In this document: positions 16,448 through 26,061 of the stretch, piece by piece
Position numbering within the stretch: the stretch's first letter is position 1
Layout: the number at the start of each line of letters is the position of its first letter
DNA from: Arthrobacter cavernae
GTDB lineage: Bacteria > Actinomycetota > Actinomycetes > Actinomycetales > Micrococcaceae
Assembly (NCBI RefSeq): GCF_017368795.1
Contig: NZ_JAFNLL010000009.1
Span: 1 to 64,000 of the forward strand
Reading direction: 5' to 3'
Length of the DNA stretch: 64,000 bases
Notes under the pieces: generated by a model
Databases searched by the model: none
Told to the model about the DNA's origin: nothing
What the model saw: only the letters and a program-made list of their open reading frames with translations
Made by a program: the position numbers and the translations under genes

Positions 16448-18058
16448 ATGGAGACTATTGCCAATCTGCCGGGTTCCGCCAGCGGCACCTTCGAGGCCAA
16501 CCGGGAAGCCCAGGAGGCGCTCGCTGCGGAGTTGCGGGAGCGCCTGGCGGCGGCTGCCCTGGGCGGCCCGGCGAAGTCCCGGGAGCGGCATGTTGCCCGG
16601 GGGAAGCTGCTGCCGCGGGAGCGGATCGACTACCTGCTGGACGAGGGCAGTCCGTTCCTGGAGATCGCGCCGCTGGCCGCGGACGGCATGTACGACGGCG
16701 ATTCCCCTGGGGCGGGGGTCATTGCCGGGATCGGCCTGGTGCACGGCCGGCATGTGCTGGTGATTTCCAACGACGCCACGGTCAAGGGCGGCACCTACTA
16801 CCCGATGACGGTCAAGAAGCACCTGCGCGCCCAGGAAATCGCCCTGGAGAACGGGCTGCCCTGCATCTGCCTGGTGGACTCCGGCGGCGCGTTCCTCCCC
16901 AAGCAGGACGAGGTCTTCCCGGACAAGGAGCACTTCGGCCGGATCTTCTACAACCAGGCAAAGATGTCCGCGGCGAAGATCCCGCAGATCGCCTCCGTCA
17001 TGGGCTCCTGCACCGCCGGCGGCGCCTACGTGCCCGCGATGAGCGATGAGACGGTGATCGTCCGGAACCAGGGCACCATCTTCCTGGGCGGTCCGCCGCT
17101 GGTGAAGGCCGCGATCGGGGAAATCGTCACGGCCGAGGAACTCGGCGGCGGCGAGGTCCACACGCGCATCTCCGGCGTGGCGGACCACCTGGCCGAGAAC
17201 GACGCCCATGCCCTGGAAATTGTCCGGAACATCGTTGCCACCCTCCCGCCGCCGGCCGCCCCGGCCTGGGACGTAGCCGACGTCGTCCTGCCGCCGCTCG
17301 CGGACCCGGCCGAACTCTACGGCGTGGTCCCGGTGGACGTGAACGCCTCCTACGACGTTCGCGAGGTCATCGCCCGGCTGGTGGACGGCTCCGAATTCCA
17401 CGAGTTCAAAAAGGAATACGGCGCCACCCTGGTCACCGGCTTCGCCCGGCTGCACGGGCACCCGGTGGGGATCGTGGCCAACAACGGCGTCCTCTTCAGC
17501 GAATCCGCCCTCAAGGGCGCACACTTCATCGAGCTCTGCGACCAGCGCGGCATCCCGCTGCTCTTCCTGCAGAACCTCTCCGGCTTCATGGTCGGCAAGG
17601 ACTACGAACACGGCGGCATCGCCAAGAACGGCGCCAAGATGGTCACCGCCGTCGCCACCGCCCGCGTCCCGAAACTCACCGTGGTGATCGGCGGCTCCTT
17701 CGGTGCCGGGAACTACTCCATGTGCGGGCGCGCCTACAGCCCCCGCTTCCTGTGGATGTGGCCGGCTTCCCGGATCTCCGTGATGGGCGGCAACCAGGCC
17801 TCCTCGGTGCTGGCCACCGTCAAGCGCGAACAACACGAAGCCGCCGGCCGGGACTGGTCCGCCGCCGAGGAAGAGGCCTTCAAAGCCCCGATCAAACAGC
17901 AGTACGAGGAACAGGGCAGCCCCTACTACTCCACCGCCCGGCTCTGGGACGACGGCATCATCGATCCGGCGGACACGCGCCGAGTCCTGGGCCTGGCCCT
18001 GGACGTCGTCTCCCGCCAGCCCCTGCCCGATACCGCCTTCGGCCTTTTCAGGATGTGA
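16448..18058 (+). CDS. mccB: Methylcrotonyl-CoA-type carboxylase, carboxyltransferase (beta) subunit
   Basis: The 536-residue carboxyltransferase passes CO2 from biotin to an acyl-CoA. The N-terminal half holds [35 protein letters not shown], then [14 protein letters not shown] and [17 protein letters not shown]. The C-terminal half has [17 protein letters not shown] and [16 protein letters not shown]. These stretches fit the methylcrotonyl-CoA carboxylase beta subunit better than the propionyl-CoA one. ATG 16448 was chosen over ATG 16433 because it gives the family N-terminus. It starts the operon behind the tandem operators and precedes mccA by four bases. M. tuberculosis AccD1 is the locus equivalent. 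Confidence 0.92.
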   Translation: METIANLPGSASGTFEANREAQEALAAELRERLAAAALGGPAKSRERHVARGKLLPRERIDYLLDEGSPFLEIAPLAADGMYDGDSPGAGVIAGIGLVHGRHVLVISNDATVKGGTYYPMTVKKHLRAQEIALENGLPCICLVDSGGAFLPKQDEVFPDKEHFGRIFYNQAKMSAAKIPQIASVMGSCTAGGAYVPAMSDETVIVRNQGTIFLGGPPLVKAAIGEIVTAEELGGGEVHTRISGVADHLAENDAHALEIVRNIVATLPPPAAPAWDVADVVLPPLADPAELYGVVPVDVNASYDVREVIARLVDGSEFHEFKKEYGATLVTGFARLHGHPVGIVANNGVLFSESALKGAHFIELCDQRGIPLLFLQNLSGFMVGKDYEHGGIAKNGAKMVTAVATARVPKLTVVIGGSFGAGNYSMCGRAYSPRFLWMWPASRISVMGGNQASSVLATVKREQHEAAGRDWSAAEEEAFKAPIKQQYEEQGSPYYSTARLWDDGIIDPADTRRVLGLALDVVSRQPLPDTAFGLFRM

Positions 18059-18062
18059 CCCG

Positions 18063-20345
18063 ATGACTTCAACTAACCGGATCTCCGAGGCGGCGGCACC
18101 GCCCTTTGACACCGTCCTTGTCGCCAACCGCGGCGAGATCGCCTGCCGCGTCATCCGTACCCTGCGCTCACTGGGCATCCGCTCGGTGGCCATTTACTCG
18201 GATGCGGACGCGTCCGCCAAACACGTGGCCCTGGCCGACCTGGCCGTCGGCATCGGCGGGACCGCCCCGTCCGAGAGCTACCTCCGCATCGACGCCATCA
18301 TCGAGGCCTGCCGCCGGACAGGGGCACAGGCCGTGCACCCCGGCTACGGCTTCCTGGCCGAAAACGTGGAGTTCGCCAAGGCCCTCGACGCCGCGGGGAT
18401 CACCTTCATCGGCCCCGGCATCGAGGCCATCGACGTCATGGGCGACAAGATCCGTTCCAAGAACCACGTCATGGACTTCGGCGTTCCCTGTGTCCCCGGC
18501 ATCGCCGAACCCGGCCTCAGCGACGAACAGCTGATCGCCGCCGCTCCCGGCGTCGGCTTCCCGCTCCTGATCAAGCCCTCGGCCGGTGGTGGCGGCAAAG
18601 GCATGCACATCGTGGAACGGCTGGACGACATGGCCGCGACCCTGCTGACGGCCCGCCGCGTCGCGGCCTCGGCTTTCGGCGACGACACCCTGTTCCTGGA
18701 GCGGCTCGTCCAGGCACCGCGGCACATCGAGGTTCAGGTCCTGGCCGACAACCACGGCAACGTCGTTCACTTCGGCGAGCGCGAATGCTCCCTGCAGCGC
18801 CGCCACCAGAAAGTGATCGAGGAAGCGCCGTCGCCGCTTCTGGAGTCACTGAACGACGGCGGGGCCACCCGGGCGCGGATCGGCGAGGCCGCCTGCAACG
18901 CCGCCCGCAGCGTCCACTACAGCGGCGCCGGCACCGTGGAATTCCTGGTCTCGGACAACGCCCCGGACGAGTTCTTCTTCATGGAAATGAACACCCGCCT
19001 CCAGGTGGAGCACCCCGTCACGGAAATGGTCACCGGCGTGGACCTTGTCGAATGGCAGGTGCGCATCGCCGCCGGTGAGGTGCTCACCGTCGCACAGTCC
19101 GACGTCGTACTCACCGGCCACGCCGTCGAGGCGCGCGTCTACGCGGAGGTCCCGGAACGCAACTTCATGCCGTCCATCGGCCAGGTCCTCGCCCTGGACG
19201 AACGCGGCACCATCTTCGATGCCTCCGGCGTTGACTACAACGACGGGCTCGATCCCGCGACGGCAGACCCGGACGTGCGGATCGACTCCGCCATGCGCCC
19301 GCGGCTGGAGGTCACGGGCGACTACGACCCCATGCTCGCCAAGGTCATCGCCTGGGGACCGGACCGCAAGGCCGCCCTCGACAAGCTGGACAGCGCGCTG
19401 GGCCGCTACACGCTGCTCGGGCTGGACACCAACGTCGAGTACCTCCGCCTGCTGATCAACGACGGCGACGTCCGGGCCGGACACCTCGACACCGGCCTCA
19501 TTGACAGGAAGCTGCCGGAGCTGCAGTTCCGCCACGCCGGCGACGCCGAGCTGATTGCCGTGGCCATGACCGCCTGGCTGGACCGCGAAGGTTCCACGCT
19601 GGCCGGCGACGCCTGGCGCACCCCGGACGCATGGCGGGTGGGCGGCCGCGCCCCGTGGACCGTCAGCTTGGGCCTGCCCGGCGGAACCGTCTCCACGGTG
19701 TCCGTGGTGGGGCAGGACGGGCTTCAGCGTGGCGGACCCCGGCCGGGCCACGCCATGGTCCGGGTGGACGGCGGGGCCGAGCACCGCGTCCTGGTTCTTG
19801 GCCGCTCCGCCTCCAGCGTTGACCTGGAGATCGACGGCGGCCGGGTCCGGTTCGCCCTCGGTGGGACGCCGGGCCGGGCATCGGTCGGGACGCCGGGCGG
19901 CCACCGCGGAGTCCGGGAGGTCTTCCTCGGCAACGACGGCTGGTCCTGCCGCCTTGAGGTCCTTGACCGCGAAGTCCGGCTGCATCGCGTCCTGGCCGGC
20001 ATCCAGCGGGAGGAAGGCGCGGCCGATCCCGAAGTCCGCTCGCCCATGCCCGGCACGGTGGTCTCCGTCTCCGTTGCCAACGGCGACGCGGTGGAGGCCG
20101 GGCAGGTCCTGCTCGCGGTGGAGGCCATGAAGATGGAGCACCAGCTGGTGGCCTCCGTGTCCGGCACCGTGCACCTGACCATCAAGACCGGAGACCTGGT
20201 GAAGGCCGACCAGGTCCTCGCCACCATCCATGTGCCCGAAGGCACGCCCGATTCAGCAGCCAACGCCAGCGAAACAGCAGCCAACACCAGCGCAGCAGCC
20301 AACACCAGCGCGTCCATCGGCGCCGAGAACGACAAGGAAGTCTGA
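18063..20345 (+). CDS. mccA: Biotin-dependent carboxylase alpha subunit (biotin carboxylase plus BCCP)
   Basis: The 760-residue protein activates bicarbonate and carries biotin. The biotin carboxylase N-domain has VLVANRGEIACRVIRT and HPGYGFLAEN; the ATP-grasp part has KPSAGGGGKGMHIV, FGERECSLQRRHQK and MEMNTRLQVEHPVTE. A linker region (about 480-660) leads to a biotinyl domain with biotin-Lys690 in EAMKMEHQ. The last 35 residues are an Ala/Ser/Thr/Asn-rich tail of low complexity (repeats of ANTSA). It pairs with mccB to make the leucine-pathway carboxylase, as AccA1/AccD1 do in M. tuberculosis. Confidence 0.93.
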   Translation: MTSTNRISEAAAPPFDTVLVANRGEIACRVIRTLRSLGIRSVAIYSDADASAKHVALADLAVGIGGTAPSESYLRIDAIIEACRRTGAQAVHPGYGFLAENVEFAKALDAAGITFIGPGIEAIDVMGDKIRSKNHVMDFGVPCVPGIAEPGLSDEQLIAAAPGVGFPLLIKPSAGGGGKGMHIVERLDDMAATLLTARRVAASAFGDDTLFLERLVQAPRHIEVQVLADNHGNVVHFGERECSLQRRHQKVIEEAPSPLLESLNDGGATRARIGEAACNAARSVHYSGAGTVEFLVSDNAPDEFFFMEMNTRLQVEHPVTEMVTGVDLVEWQVRIAAGEVLTVAQSDVVLTGHAVEARVYAEVPERNFMPSIGQVLALDERGTIFDASGVDYNDGLDPATADPDVRIDSAMRPRLEVTGDYDPMLAKVIAWGPDRKAALDKLDSALGRYTLLGLDTNVEYLRLLINDGDVRAGHLDTGLIDRKLPELQFRHAGDAELIAVAMTAWLDREGSTLAGDAWRTPDAWRVGGRAPWTVSLGLPGGTVSTVSVVGQDGLQRGGPRPGHAMVRVDGGAEHRVLVLGRSASSVDLEIDGGRVRFALGGTPGRASVGTPGGHRGVREVFLGNDGWSCRLEVLDREVRLHRVLAGIQREEGAADPEVRSPMPGTVVSVSVANGDAVEAGQVLLAVEAMKMEHQLVASVSGTVHLTIKTGDLVKADQVLATIHVPEGTPDSAANASETAANTSAAANTSASIGAENDKEV

Positions 20346-20347
20346 CC

Positions 20348-21511
20348 GTGGTCAATTTTGAACTCAGCGAGGAATACCAGGACCTCAGCGACTCCGTCCG
20401 CGAGTTTGCCGACGAGGTGGTTGCCCCTGTTTCCGCCAAGCACGACGAGGAACACAGCTTCCCGTACGACGTGATCAAGCAGATGGGCGAGATGGGCCTG
20501 TTCGGCCTGCCGTTCCCGGAGGAACTCGGCGGCATGGGCGGGGACTTCTTCGCGCTGTCCCTGGCCCTGGAGCAGCTGGGCCGCGTGGACCAGTCCGTGG
20601 CCATCACCCTGGAAGCGGGCGTCTCCCTGGGCGCCATGCCCATCTACCGCTTCGGCACGCAGGCCCAGAAGGAAGAGTGGCTGCCGAAGCTGGCCACAGG
20701 ACAGGCCCTGGCCGGCTTCGGCCTGACGGAGCCCGAGGCGGGCTCGGACGCCGGGGGCACCAAGACCAATGCGCACCTTGAGGACGGCCAGTGGGTGATC
20801 AACGGCAACAAGGAGTTCATCACCAACTCCGGAACCGACATCACCCGGCTCGTCACCGTCACCGCCGTCACCGGCCAGCACGAGCGCAAGGACGGCAGCA
20901 TCAAGAAGGAAATCTCCACCATCCTGGTGCCCACCGACACGCCCGGCTTCAAAGCCGAAAAGGCCTACAACAAGGTGGGCTGGAACGCCTCGGACACGCA
21001 CCCGCTGACCTTGGCCGACGTGCGCGTTCCCGAAGCCAACCTGCTCGGCCAGCAGGGCCGCGGCTACGCGAACTTCCTGTCCATCCTTGACGAGGGCCGC
21101 ATCGCCATTGCCGCCCTGGCCACCGGCGCGGCGCAGGGCTGCGTGGATCTCTCCGTCAAATACGCCAAGGAACGCAGCGCATTCGGCCAGAACATCGGCA
21201 AGTACCAGGCCATCCAGTTCAAGATCGCGCGGATGCAGGCCCGGGCCCACTCGGCGCGCCTGGCCTACTACGATGCAGCTGCCCGGATGCTGGCCGGCAA
21301 GCCGTTCAAGACCGAGGCCGCCATCGCTAAGATGATCGCAGGTGAGGCAGCCATGGACAACGCGCGGGACGCCACCCAGGTGTTCGGCGGCTATGGCTTC
21401 ATCAACGAATTCACGGTGGCCCGCCACTACCGCGACTCCAAGATCCTGGAGGTCGGTGAGGGCACCACCGAGGTCCAGCTGATGCTCATCGCCCGTGATC
21501 TCGGGCTGTAG
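20348..21511 (+). CDS. Acyl-CoA dehydrogenase of the leucine operon
   Basis: This 387-residue FAD enzyme forms the 2,3 double bond of an acyl-CoA. It has AGFGLTEPEAGSDAGGTKT and FITNSGTDITRLVTV (FAD contacts), RSAFGQNIGKYQAIQFK, and the C-terminal GYGFINEFTVARHYRD and ILEVGEGTTEVQ. Glu371 in VGEGTTE occupies the catalytic-base position of short- and medium-chain enzymes; classical isovaleryl-CoA dehydrogenases have Ala there and use a Glu earlier in the chain. By context it should oxidise isovaleryl-CoA (M. tuberculosis FadE19 is the locus equivalent), but the active site is of the SCAD/MCAD type. Start GTG 20348, two bases after mccA. Confidence 0.92.
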   Translation: MVNFELSEEYQDLSDSVREFADEVVAPVSAKHDEEHSFPYDVIKQMGEMGLFGLPFPEELGGMGGDFFALSLALEQLGRVDQSVAITLEAGVSLGAMPIYRFGTQAQKEEWLPKLATGQALAGFGLTEPEAGSDAGGTKTNAHLEDGQWVINGNKEFITNSGTDITRLVTVTAVTGQHERKDGSIKKEISTILVPTDTPGFKAEKAYNKVGWNASDTHPLTLADVRVPEANLLGQQGRGYANFLSILDEGRIAIAALATGAAQGCVDLSVKYAKERSAFGQNIGKYQAIQFKIARMQARAHSARLAYYDAAARMLAGKPFKTEAAIAKMIAGEAAMDNARDATQVFGGYGFINEFTVARHYRDSKILEVGEGTTEVQLMLIARDLGL

Positions 21512-21584
21512 TACCGGACTGTAGCTCTACCGCTCCCGGCGGCCACCACCGCCGGGACCGGCCCCCCGGCTGGAAGGATCGACG

Positions 21585-22376
21585 ATGATTGACAAGGTGG
21601 TAGCCAGCGCCGCGGACGCGGTGAAGGACATCCCCGACGGCGCCTCGCTCGCCGTCGGCGGTTTCGGGCTGTGCGGCATTCCGGTGGCGCTGATCGACGC
21701 ACTCCATGAGCAGGGCACCAGGAACCTCGAGACGGTCAGCAACAACTGCGGCGTGGACGACTGGGGCCTGGGGATCCTGCTCAAGGACGGCCGGATCCGC
21801 CGGACCGTCAGCTCCTACGTCGGGGAGAACAAGGAGTTCGCCCGCCAATACCTGGCCGGGGAGCTGGAAGTCGTCCTCACCCCGCAGGGCACCCTGGCCG
21901 AGAAGCTCCGGGCCGGCGGGGCCGGCATCCCGGCGTTCTTCACCGCGGCGGGCGTCGGGACCCAGGTCTCCGAGGGAGGGCTGCCGCAAAAGTACGACGC
22001 CGGCGGCGCAGTGGCGGTCGCATCCTCGCCCAAGGAGGTCCGCACCTTCAACGGGGCCGACTATGTGCTTGAGGAGTCCCTGACGCCCGACTTCGGCCTG
22101 GTCCACGCCTGGAAGGGGGACCGGCACGGCAACCTCGTGTTCCATGCCACCGCGATGAACTTCAACCCGCTCTGCGCCATGGCAGGCAAGGTCACCATCG
22201 CCGAGGTCGAAGAACTCGTGGAACCGGGGGAACTGGACCCCGAACACATCCACGTTCCCGGCATCTTCGTGCAGCGGGTTGTCCTCGCCCCGGATGCCGG
22301 GAAGCGCATCGAGAAGAGGACGGTGGCGCTTTCGGCCGCGTCCGCGTCGGGCACCACCGAGCAGGCAGGAGCATAG
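21585..22376 (+). CDS. scoA: 3-oxoacid CoA-transferase subunit A
   Basis: The 263-residue alpha subunit of succinyl-CoA:3-ketoacid CoA-transferase moves CoA to acetoacetate, the end product of leucine breakdown. It shows [46 protein letters not shown], and [17 protein letters not shown], all of the SCOT-A type. Start ATG 21585 has a GGAAGGATC site. It follows the dehydrogenase by 73 bases, the largest gap in the operon, and precedes scoB by two bases. The extra C-terminal AlaSer-rich 20 residues are not conserved in my reading. Confidence 0.92.
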   Translation: MIDKVVASAADAVKDIPDGASLAVGGFGLCGIPVALIDALHEQGTRNLETVSNNCGVDDWGLGILLKDGRIRRTVSSYVGENKEFARQYLAGELEVVLTPQGTLAEKLRAGGAGIPAFFTAAGVGTQVSEGGLPQKYDAGGAVAVASSPKEVRTFNGADYVLEESLTPDFGLVHAWKGDRHGNLVFHATAMNFNPLCAMAGKVTIAEVEELVEPGELDPEHIHVPGIFVQRVVLAPDAGKRIEKRTVALSAASASGTTEQAGA

Positions 22377-22378
22377 CC

Positions 22379-23119
22379 ATGGAACCGAACAGCCTCCAGG
22401 ATGTCCCGCCCCGGCCGGAAGCGGTCAGACACGAGTACCGTCTCGCCGCCGTCGAGCATCCGGAGACCAAAGGCTGGACCCGCAACGAACTGGCCGCCCG
22501 CGTGGCGCAGGAACTCAGCAACGGCCAGTACGTCAACCTGGGCATCGGCATGCCCACGCTGATTCCCAACTACATTCCCGCCGGCGTGGAGGTGGTCCTG
22601 CATTCGGAGAACGGCATCCTGGGCGTGGGGCCCTACCCGGCGGAGGATGAGGTCGATGCCGATCTGATCAACGCCGGCAAGGAGACTGTCACCGTCAACA
22701 AGGGCGCGGCGTTCTTCGACTCCGCACTTTCCTTCGGGATGATCCGCGGCGGGCACGTGGATGTGGCCGTGCTCGGCGCCATGGAGGTGGCCGCCAACGG
22801 GGACCTGGCCAATTGGATGATCCCGGGCAAGATGGTCAAGGGCATGGGCGGTGCCATGGACCTGGTCTTCGGAGCCAAGAAAGTCATTGTGATGATGGAG
22901 CACGTGGACCGGAACGGGAATCCGAAGATCGTGGAGCGCTGCACCCTGCCGCTCACGGGCAAGGGCTGTGTGGACCGGATCATCACCGATCTCGCAGTGA
23001 TCGATGTGACCCCGAACGGTTTGGTGCTCCGCGAGCTCGCCCCCAACGTGTCGATTGAGGAGCTGGCAGCTGCCACCGGTGCCGAGCTCTTCGAAGAGGA
23101 CCAGGAACTGACCGTATGA
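22379..23119 (+). CDS. scoB: 3-oxoacid CoA-transferase subunit B
   Basis: This 246-residue beta subunit carries the catalytic glutamate (Glu77 in [13 protein letters not shown]) that forms the glutamyl-CoA intermediate. Other family blocks are [29 protein letters not shown], and [19 protein letters not shown]. An N-terminal extension of about 35 residues ([15 protein letters not shown]) precedes the usual start, so initiation could be later, but ATG 22379 is close-coupled to scoA. Its stop overlaps the MaoC gene by four bases. With scoA it converts acetoacetate to acetoacetyl-CoA. Confidence 0.92.
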   Translation: MEPNSLQDVPPRPEAVRHEYRLAAVEHPETKGWTRNELAARVAQELSNGQYVNLGIGMPTLIPNYIPAGVEVVLHSENGILGVGPYPAEDEVDADLINAGKETVTVNKGAAFFDSALSFGMIRGGHVDVAVLGAMEVAANGDLANWMIPGKMVKGMGGAMDLVFGAKKVIVMMEHVDRNGNPKIVERCTLPLTGKGCVDRIITDLAVIDVTPNGLVLRELAPNVSIEELAAATGAELFEEDQELTV

Positions 23120-23640
23120 CGGCGCCGGAACCCCAGCAGAGGGTGATCGAACAGCGCGGCCTGTACTTCGACGAGCTCGAGGAAGGCGTGGTGTACGCGC
23201 ACCGGCCCGGCCGCACGGTCACCGAAACGGACAACGTCCTGTTCACCACCATGACCATGAACACCCAGGCCCTGCACCTGGACGCTGCCTGGAGCGCCAC
23301 CCAGCCCTTCGGCCAGCGGCTGGTGAACTCCATGTTCACGCTTGCCACCCTGGTGGGGCAGTCCGTGCCCCAGCTGACCCAGGGCACCATCATTGCCCAG
23401 CTCGGCCTGGAGAGCGTCACGTTCCCTCACCCGCTCTACCACGGCGATACGCTGTATACGGAGACGGTGGTCACCGGGAAGCGGGCTTCGGAATCGCGTC
23501 CCGGCCAGGGCATCGTCACCATGCAGCACACCGGCCGGAACCAGCACGGGGACGTGGTGGCGCTGGCCACCAGGAAATGCCTGATGTGGATGAAGGATGC
23601 CCACCGTGCCTCGGCCGCCGCCGCGGGCAAGACCGACTAA
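23116..23640 (+). CDS. MaoC-like hydratase
   Basis: The 174-residue protein has a single hot-dog (MaoC-type) domain: [39 protein letters not shown] (in place of the usual D-x(4)-H hydratase motif) and [19 protein letters not shown]. Family members hydrate enoyl-CoAs. In this operon the missing step is hydration of 3-methylglutaconyl-CoA, so it may perform that reaction; the equivalent position in M. tuberculosis is Rv2499c. ATGA overlap with scoB supports the coupling. Whether the catalytic Asp/His pair is fully intact is uncertain. Confidence 0.82.
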   Translation: MTAPEPQQRVIEQRGLYFDELEEGVVYAHRPGRTVTETDNVLFTTMTMNTQALHLDAAWSATQPFGQRLVNSMFTLATLVGQSVPQLTQGTIIAQLGLESVTFPHPLYHGDTLYTETVVTGKRASESRPGQGIVTMQHTGRNQHGDVVALATRKCLMWMKDAHRASAAAAGKTD

Positions 23641-23673
23641 CACAAGTTCAGACACCATACGCAAGGATCCACG

Positions 23674-24540
23674 ATGCCCTCCTCCGAGTCCGGAACCGCC
23701 GTCACCGAGGCGGCCTTCACCATGGGCCCCGCACTGCTCTTTTGCCCCGCGGACCGGCCCGAACGCTTCGGCAAAGCAGCCGAACGCTCCGACGCCGTCA
23801 TCCTGGACCTCGAGGACGCCGTCGCGCCCGCTGACAAGCAACGGGCCCGCGGCGCCATCCTCGCGCAGCTGGGATCAGAGGGGGAAAGCGCCGAACTGGA
23901 TCCCAGCCGCACCATCGTGCGGATCAACCCGGCCGGCACGGAGGAGTTCACCAAGGACCTGCACTGCCTCGCGCACACCCCGTATCGCACCGTGATGCTG
24001 GCCAAGGCCGAAAGCGCCGCGCAGCTGAGGGAACTTGCCGGCTACCGGGTGGTTGCCCTATGCGAAACGGCCAAGGGCATCGTCAATGCGGCCGCCATTG
24101 CGGCCGAGCCGAACGTCGTCGCCCTCATGTGGGGCGCTGAGGACCTGATCGCCTCGCTGGGCGGCACGTCCAGCAGGACCGACGACGGCGGGTACCGTGC
24201 CGTCGCGCTGCACGCCCGTTCCACGGTGCTCCTGGCGGCGAAGGCGGCCGGCAAGGAAGCCATCGACGCCGTCTACGTCGATATCCCGGATCTTGAAGGC
24301 CTGGCGGCCGAATCCCGCGACGCCGTTGCGAGCGGCTTCGGCGTCAAGGCCTGCATCCACCCCAGTCAGGTGGCTGTTGTCCGGGAAGCCTACGCACCCT
24401 CGCCCGAGGCCTTGGCGGAGGCCAAGGAACTTCTCGCGGCTGCGGCGGCCGCAGGCAGCGGCGTCTTCCAGTTCAAGGGCAAGATGATCGACGGCCCTAT
24501 CCTCAAGCACGCCGAGGCGACGCTGCGCAGGGCCGTATGA
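23674..24540 (+). CDS. CitE-like beta-hydroxyacyl-CoA lyase (HpcH/HpaI family)
   Basis: The 288-residue TIM-barrel protein has the CitE pattern: LLFCPADRPERFGKAAERSD, VILDLEDAV (Glu47 and Asp48), IVRINPAG, metal-binding WGAEDLIASLGG, and CIHPSQVAVVREAY. It is free of the other citrate-lyase subunits, so it is not citrate lyase. The equivalent gene of M. tuberculosis (Rv2498c) has been reported to cleave 3-hydroxy-3-methylglutaryl-CoA and related thioesters. No HMGL-type lyase is present in the operon, and this enzyme may take that role. Two alternative Mets exist at the N-terminus. It is the last operon gene, 13 bases before the convergent LMF-like gene. Confidence 0.82.
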   Translation: MPSSESGTAVTEAAFTMGPALLFCPADRPERFGKAAERSDAVILDLEDAVAPADKQRARGAILAQLGSEGESAELDPSRTIVRINPAGTEEFTKDLHCLAHTPYRTVMLAKAESAAQLRELAGYRVVALCETAKGIVNAAAIAAEPNVVALMWGAEDLIASLGGTSSRTDDGGYRAVALHARSTVLLAAKAAGKEAIDAVYVDIPDLEGLAAESRDAVASGFGVKACIHPSQVAVVREAYAPSPEALAEAKELLAAAAAAGSGVFQFKGKMIDGPILKHAEATLRRAV

Positions 24541-24553
24541 CGGAAGCAGCCAA

Positions 24554-26014
24554 TTAAGTGTGACGCCGCGGCAGGGACAGCGGCGGAATGTCCTCATACA
24601 GCGGCATGCGGACCCACCGCTCGCCGGTCTCCCGGAACTCGGCCCGGCTGGCGAAGCGGTACAGGTAGCTGCTGGCGCGCACCCAACGGGGCCGCCCGCC
24701 GTCGAACGGGTCTTGGTGCAGCAGGCGCAAGGTGGGCTGGTCCGCGTCCAACAGCTTGTGCAGGAAGGCGTAGAACCATTCCTCGTGCACGGTGCGCAGG
24801 GGCAGGAACCACATGAGCCAGTCCAGCCGCAGGTGGTACGGCGCCCACTGGCGGGGGAGCGCGTGTACGTCGCCCGGCTTGCCCTTGAAGGCATACTCGC
24901 GCCAGGCAGTGTCCGGAGCGTCAGGCTCCTCGTCCAGGGTGCCTTCGACCACGATCTCCACGCGGTGCCGCGTCACCGTCCCGAAGGCCCCGTACGTGTT
25001 GACCAGCCGCCAGCGGTTGAAACTGGCGTTCATCAGCTGCCCGCTGGAGAACAGATTGCGGATGGGCCAGTAGCTGAGCACCAGGAGCAGCACCGTCACT
25101 GCCAGCACGACGGCGAGCCACCACAACGGGGTCTGCCCACCAGCCGCGGCGGCTTGCCGGTCCAGCGGCAGGAACGGCAGCACGGCGTGCGCCACCGGGT
25201 CGCTCACCGCGGCGAAGGCCAGGACGATGGCGCTCCAGTTCAGCCAGGCAAAGTTGCCGCTCCCCACCAGCCACAATTGCGTGAACACCACGATGCCGGC
25301 GGCAATGCCGGCCAGCGGCTGCGGGGCGAACAGGAAGAACGGCACCACCAGCTGGGCGGCATGGTTCCCCAGGACCTCCATCCGGTGGAACGCCCTGGGC
25401 AGGAGGTGCGCCTGCCGGCTCAACGGCCCTGGCATCGGCTGGGTTTCATGGTGGTAGAACAACGCCGTCAGGTTCCGCCACTCGCTTCCGCCGCGGATCT
25501 TGATCATGCCCGCGCCGAACTCAAGCCGGAACAACAGCCACACCAGCAGGATCAGGATGGTCCGGGGCGGCGGCGTCTGGTCCGAGCCCAGGAACGCCAC
25601 CGTGAACCCCATCTCGAGCAGCAGGATCTCCCAGCCGAAGCCATAGAACGTCTGGCCCACATTCACGATCGACATGTACAGCAGCCACAGCGCCAGGAAG
25701 GCCACCATCGGCACCCAGGGCGGCCCCAGCTGCGGCAGCCCCGCAACGAGCGTCGCCGCTATGCCCATCCCGGTCCAGCAGACCACACGGAGCAGCCGGT
25801 CCGAATACCGCCAGCGGAACAGGGTGGGACGCAGCAGGCGGCGCCCGCCGGCCAGGTACCTGGGGACGGGGAGCAGGCCGCGCTCGCCGAGAAGGGCAGG
25901 GAACTGGTTGAGGGTGGACAGGAGCGCGATGAAGTAGAGCGCGGCGGTACCGCGCTGCAGAACCTGCCGGGCGAACCCGTACTCCGGCGCCTCGAACCAG
26001 GACACCCAGTCCAC
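24554..26014 (-). CDS. Lipase maturation factor family membrane protein
   Basis: This 486-residue protein has about ten membrane segments and then a C-terminal soluble part. Family-like stretches are [60 protein letters not shown], and [14 protein letters not shown]. It resembles the LMF family: in vertebrates LMF1 helps fold lipoprotein lipase in the ER, but the bacterial role is unknown. I chose GTG 26014 ([13 protein letters not shown]) because the longer version would run to 26062, on top of the divergent dxr start codon. The gene is convergent with the CitE-like gene and divergent from dxr. Confidence 0.8.
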   Translation of the reverse strand: MDWVSWFEAPEYGFARQVLQRGTAALYFIALLSTLNQFPALLGERGLLPVPRYLAGGRRLLRPTLFRWRYSDRLLRVVCWTGMGIAATLVAGLPQLGPPWVPMVAFLALWLLYMSIVNVGQTFYGFGWEILLLEMGFTVAFLGSDQTPPPRTILILLVWLLFRLEFGAGMIKIRGGSEWRNLTALFYHHETQPMPGPLSRQAHLLPRAFHRMEVLGNHAAQLVVPFFLFAPQPLAGIAAGIVVFTQLWLVGSGNFAWLNWSAIVLAFAAVSDPVAHAVLPFLPLDRQAAAAGGQTPLWWLAVVLAVTVLLLVLSYWPIRNLFSSGQLMNASFNRWRLVNTYGAFGTVTRHRVEIVVEGTLDEEPDAPDTAWREYAFKGKPGDVHALPRQWAPYHLRLDWLMWFLPLRTVHEEWFYAFLHKLLDADQPTLRLLHQDPFDGGRPRWVRASSYLYRFASRAEFRETGERWVRMPLYEDIPPLSLPRRHT

Positions 26015-26049
26015 GTTTCCTACGGTACGCCTGCAGGGCTCCGGGCTGG

Positions 26050-26055
26050 GATACT
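26050..26055 (+). promoter_or_regulatory. -10 box of a probable leaderless dxr promoter
   Basis: GATACT lies six bases before the dxr ATG, which would put the transcription start on the A of the start codon. There is no ribosome binding site. No convincing -35 was found. Confidence 0.45.
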
Positions 26056-26061
26056 TATGCA

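Noticed and set aside
18846-20231. A 461-codon minus-strand frame within mccA
   Set aside because: Antisense to the clear biotin carboxylase; no ribosome binding site or domain.
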